A stretch of 7,807 nucleotides of DNA. Source: an uncultured Bacteroidales bacterium. Its GTDB lineage: Bacteria; Bacteroidota; Bacteroidia; Bacteroidales; Paludibacteraceae. The stretch covers positions 1 through 7,807 of the forward strand of contig CAMOMF010000114.1 of NCBI GenBank assembly GCA_946619625.1. Reading direction: 5' to 3'. Under the pieces are notes generated by a model. The model saw only the letters and a program-made list of their open reading frames with translations. It was not told the origin of the DNA and did no database searches. Below are positions 6,075-7,807 of the stretch, one piece after another; position 1 is the stretch's first letter, and each line of letters starts with the position of its first letter. A program made the position numbers and the translations under genes.

Positions 6075-6527
6075 ATGAAAAACATCAGTGACATGAAAAT
6101 CGCCATCGCCAGCGACCATGCTGGCTATGACCTCAAGCAGCAAGTAATCCTCTTTTTGGAAGATGCCGGCGCAGTAGTAAAAGACTTTGGCTGCTACTCG
6201 AAAGAAAGTTGTGACTACCCCGACTTCGCCCACCCTCTCGCAGAGGCAGTTGAGAAAGGAGAGCAGGACTATGGCATTGTTATCTGCTCCACGGGCAATG
6301 GTATCACCATGACCGCCAACAAGCACCAGGGAATCCGTGCCGCCCTCTGCTGGGAGAACGAAATAGCGGAACTGGCACGCCAGCACAACAACGCCAACGT
6401 ACTGGGTCTGCCCGCCAGTTTCATCCGCTCGAAGAAAGCATTGGAGATTGTGCACACGTTCTTCACCACCAACTTCGAAGCCGGTGGCAGGCACGAGCGC
6501 CGCGTAAACAAGATAGCGCTGAAATAA
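6075..6527 (+). CDS. rpiB: Ribose-5-phosphate isomerase B
   Basis: Cytoplasmic aldose-ketose isomerase interconverting ribose-5-phosphate and ribulose-5-phosphate in the pentose phosphate pathway. The 150-residue length is typical for RpiB/LacAB proteins. Key residues visible are ASDHAG (Asp14, His15), ICSTGNGI with the catalytic cysteine at 71, HNNANVLGLP (His104 to Pro113) and the phosphate-binding GGRHERRV (137-144). The intact cysteine fits RpiB or LacB rather than LacA, and a lone gene outside a lac cluster favours RpiB; an allose-6-phosphate side activity is possible. An internal ATG at 6093 gives a start (MKIAIASDHAG) closer to that of many homologues and could be the true one. The gene begins 34 nt after queG with no visible promoter between them, so it is probably the last gene of that operon. 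Two hairpins follow it. Confidence 0.95.
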   Translation: MKNISDMKIAIASDHAGYDLKQQVILFLEDAGAVVKDFGCYSKESCDYPDFAHPLAEAVEKGEQDYGIVICSTGNGITMTANKHQGIRAALCWENEIAELARQHNNANVLGLPASFIRSKKALEIVHTFFTTNFEAGGRHERRVNKIALK

Positions 6528-6549
6528 CTTCCACGCGAAAGACTTTCCT

Positions 6550-6579
6550 CCGAAGCGGATTAGAGATTTCCGCTTTCGG
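6550..6579 (+). terminator. Hairpin after rpiB, probable terminator
   Basis: GCGGA (6555-6559) pairs with TCCGC (6569-6573) around a 9-nt loop. The stem extends through flanking A-T pairs and CCG/CGG with one bulged T. A short T run (6574-6576) sits in the 3' arm. It starts 22 nt after the rpiB stop. It is weaker than a classical intrinsic terminator because no long U tract follows. Confidence 0.5.
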
Positions 6580-6585
6580 TATAAC

Positions 6586-6621
6586 AAATAAGGAGTAACC
6601 CCCGCGGGCTACCCCTTATTT
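6586..6621. terminator. Bidirectional intrinsic terminator between rpiB and secDF
   Basis: AAATAAGG (6586-6593) pairs perfectly with CCTTATTT (6614-6621). The inner bases continue the stem (GTA with TAC, CCC with GGG) with two mismatches and a 4-nt loop. A/T-rich ends on both sides make it symmetric, so it can serve both converging transcripts: the lipoprotein-queG-rpiB operon on the plus strand and secDF on the minus strand. Confidence 0.7.
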
Positions 6622-6624
6622 ATA

Positions 6625-6660
6625 GTGTGTGCACGCATGACGCGCATACGCACACACGCG
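6625..6660. repeat. Alternating purine-pyrimidine tract with an 8-bp perfect inverted repeat
   Basis: From 6625 to 6660 every base alternates purine and pyrimidine except for one phase flip at 6639/6640, giving runs of 15 and 21. GTGTGTGC (6625-6632) is an exact inverted copy of GCACACAC (6650-6657), enclosing a 17-nt loop. On the minus strand it comes 11 nt after the secDF stop and could form the first hairpin of its 3' end, although no U tract follows directly. Such CG/CA-rich alternation is the classic composition of Z-DNA-prone sequence. Confidence 0.6.
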
Positions 6661-6670
6661 AGGGATTATT

Positions 6671-7807
6671 TTACGCTTTCTCTGCTTTGCGCTTAGCAAC
6701 GGCATTCTGTACCTCGTAGGCAATCGGCGAAGCGATGAACAGCGAAGAGTACGTACCGATAATTACACCCAGCAACAACGCGAAGACAAATCCGCGAATG
6801 CTGCCGCCACCGAAGCAGAAGATTGCGAATAGTACCACGAACGTGGACATGGAGGTCGAGAACGTACGGGACAGAGTGGCGTTCAATGCCAGGTTGATGT
6901 TCTCTGCACGGTCACGTTTGGGATACAGACCACGGTACTCACGGATACGGTCGAAGATGACCACGGTATCGTTGATAGAGTAACCGATGACGGTCAGGAT
7001 AGCAGCAATGAAACTCTGGTCCACCTCCATGGAGAAGGGCATGAACTTCCAGCACAGCGCGTAGATACCCATGATGATAAGGGTGTCGTGTGCCAGAGAA
7101 ACCAATGCACCGACCGAGAAACTGAAGTTGCGGAAACGCAGGAAGATATACAGCGCAATGATGATGAGCGCGAACAGAATCGCCCAAACAGCAGCCTGCT
7201 TGATATCGTCAGCAATGGACGGCCCCACTTTCTGCGAGGACATGATGCCCACCTCGTCGTTGAGTTGTGTAGAGAGGAACTCGTCGGCAGAAACCTCATG
7301 GACGAGGAACTGCTTGGTGCTCTCAAAGATGATGTTCTCAATAACCGGATCCAGGTCGTTCTCGGTGTCGTGGATACCTACGTTGGTAGAAATACGTACC
7401 TGGTTGTCGCTACCGATGGTGATCACATTCAGGCCGAACGCCTCGTCGGGGAACTGGGCTTGCAGACCCTCGTTCATGGCGGCACGAATCGCCTCGGTGG
7501 AAACGGTTTGGTCGTAACGGACAACATAGTTGCGTCCACCGGTGAAGTCAATACCGCGGTTCAGACCCGGAGTGAACAGACCGATGATACCTGCCAGCAG
7601 TACGATACCCGAGCAGATATATGCCACTTTGCGTGCACCGATGAAGTTGAAAGAAGTGCCCTGGAACCAGTTCTCGGTGATTTTGGTGGTGAAGGACAAC
7701 TCCTTGGCGTTCTTGCTGTTGACGTAACGCTCCAGGAACAGACGTGCCAGGAAGACGGCGGTCAGGAACGAAGAAACGATACCGATGATGTATGTTACGG
7801 CGAAGCC
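6671..7807 (-). CDS. secDF: Protein translocase subunit SecDF, C-terminal (SecF) part (5' end cut by window edge)
   Basis: Inner-membrane accessory of the SecYEG translocon that uses proton flow to help pull exported proteins across the membrane. The window shows 378 residues to the TAA at 6671-6673. The first 36 include a membrane helix (GIVSSFLTAVFLARLF) matching the last SecD segment; the frame then runs without a stop into SecF, so this is the fused form. The codon at 7697-7699 that could look like a start is an internal TTG (Leu37). SecF landmarks, numbered from the window edge, are RGIDFTGG (84-91), GPSIADD (195-201), AHD (239-241), GYSINDTVVIFDRIRE (275-290), NATLSRT (309-315) and a final glycine-rich membrane pair. 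The tail is short and basic (AKRKAEKA). The gene converges on rpiB; its promoter and SecD part lie outside the window. Confidence 0.97.
   Translation of the reverse strand, partial: GFAVTYIIGIVSSFLTAVFLARLFLERYVNSKNAKELSFTTKITENWFQGTSFNFIGARKVAYICSGIVLLAGIIGLFTPGLNRGIDFTGGRNYVVRYDQTVSTEAIRAAMNEGLQAQFPDEAFGLNVITIGSDNQVRISTNVGIHDTENDLDPVIENIIFESTKQFLVHEVSADEFLSTQLNDEVGIMSSQKVGPSIADDIKQAAVWAILFALIIIALYIFLRFRNFSFSVGALVSLAHDTLIIMGIYALCWKFMPFSMEVDQSFIAAILTVIGYSINDTVVIFDRIREYRGLYPKRDRAENINLALNATLSRTFSTSMSTFVVLFAIFCFGGGSIRGFVFALLLGVIIGTYSSLFIASPIAYEVQNAVAKRKAEKA

Noticed and set aside
5919..6587. 222-residue minus-strand frame opposite queG and rpiB
   Set aside because: It covers the 3' end of queG, all of rpiB and a terminator hairpin in antisense, and no recognisable motif was found.
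1..7807. CRISPR array, tRNA, rRNA, insertion sequence or toxin-antitoxin pair
   Set aside because: No regularly spaced repeats, tRNA-like cloverleaf, transposase motif, terminal inverted repeats or small overlapping gene pair of that type were seen by reading; a covariance-model search was not possible.

Overview
The window reads as part of a Bacteroidota chromosome, most likely order Bacteroidales. Three putative promoters have the Bacteroidetes geometry (TTG or TTTG, a 20-nt spacer, then TAnnTTTG). Shine-Dalgarno sites are largely absent. SecD and SecF are fused in one reading frame. Three products carry lipoprotein signal peptides, and one is a DUF4369/TlpA-like lipoprotein typical of this group. 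The genus cannot be fixed from the sequence alone.

Layout: (1) Positions 1-2863, minus strand: a two-gene operon. A lipoprotein of the amidohydrolase-2 (TIM-barrel metal hydrolase) superfamily lies upstream, followed 27 nt later by a GH36-type alpha-galactosidase-like lipoprotein that runs off the left edge. (2) Positions 2864-3180: a divergent control region with one promoter facing each way, a cluster of TTTCG/CGAAA half-sites including the palindrome GAAACGTTTC, and repeats in the leader of the regulator. (3) Positions 3181-3957, plus strand: a DeoR-family sugar-phosphate-responsive repressor, divergent from the hydrolase pair. (4) Positions 4092-6527, plus strand: a probable operon of a DUF4369/thioredoxin-fold lipoprotein lacking the CxxC active site, queG (epoxyqueuosine reductase; 4-nt ATGA overlap) and rpiB (34-nt gap). 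Its promoter is a 34/35-nt copy of the regulator promoter. (5) Positions 6528-6670: a convergent terminator region with stacked hairpins and a 36-bp alternating purine-pyrimidine tract. (6) Positions 6671-7807, minus strand: the SecF half and last SecD membrane segment of SecDF, cut by the right edge.

How the genes fit together: a simple reading is a small carbohydrate-use unit (secreted galactosidase plus secreted hydrolase) beside a DeoR-type regulator, next to housekeeping genes (tRNA queuosine synthesis, pentose phosphate isomerisation, protein export). That the DeoR protein controls the divergent pair is an inference from position and from sites in the shared intergenic region. I see no mobile element, CRISPR array, RNA gene or clearly undescribed multi-gene system. 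The least ordinary points are the cysteine-less TlpA-like protein coupled to queG, the lipoprotein amidohydrolase paired with GH36, the near-identical promoter modules, and the alternating tract between the convergent genes.
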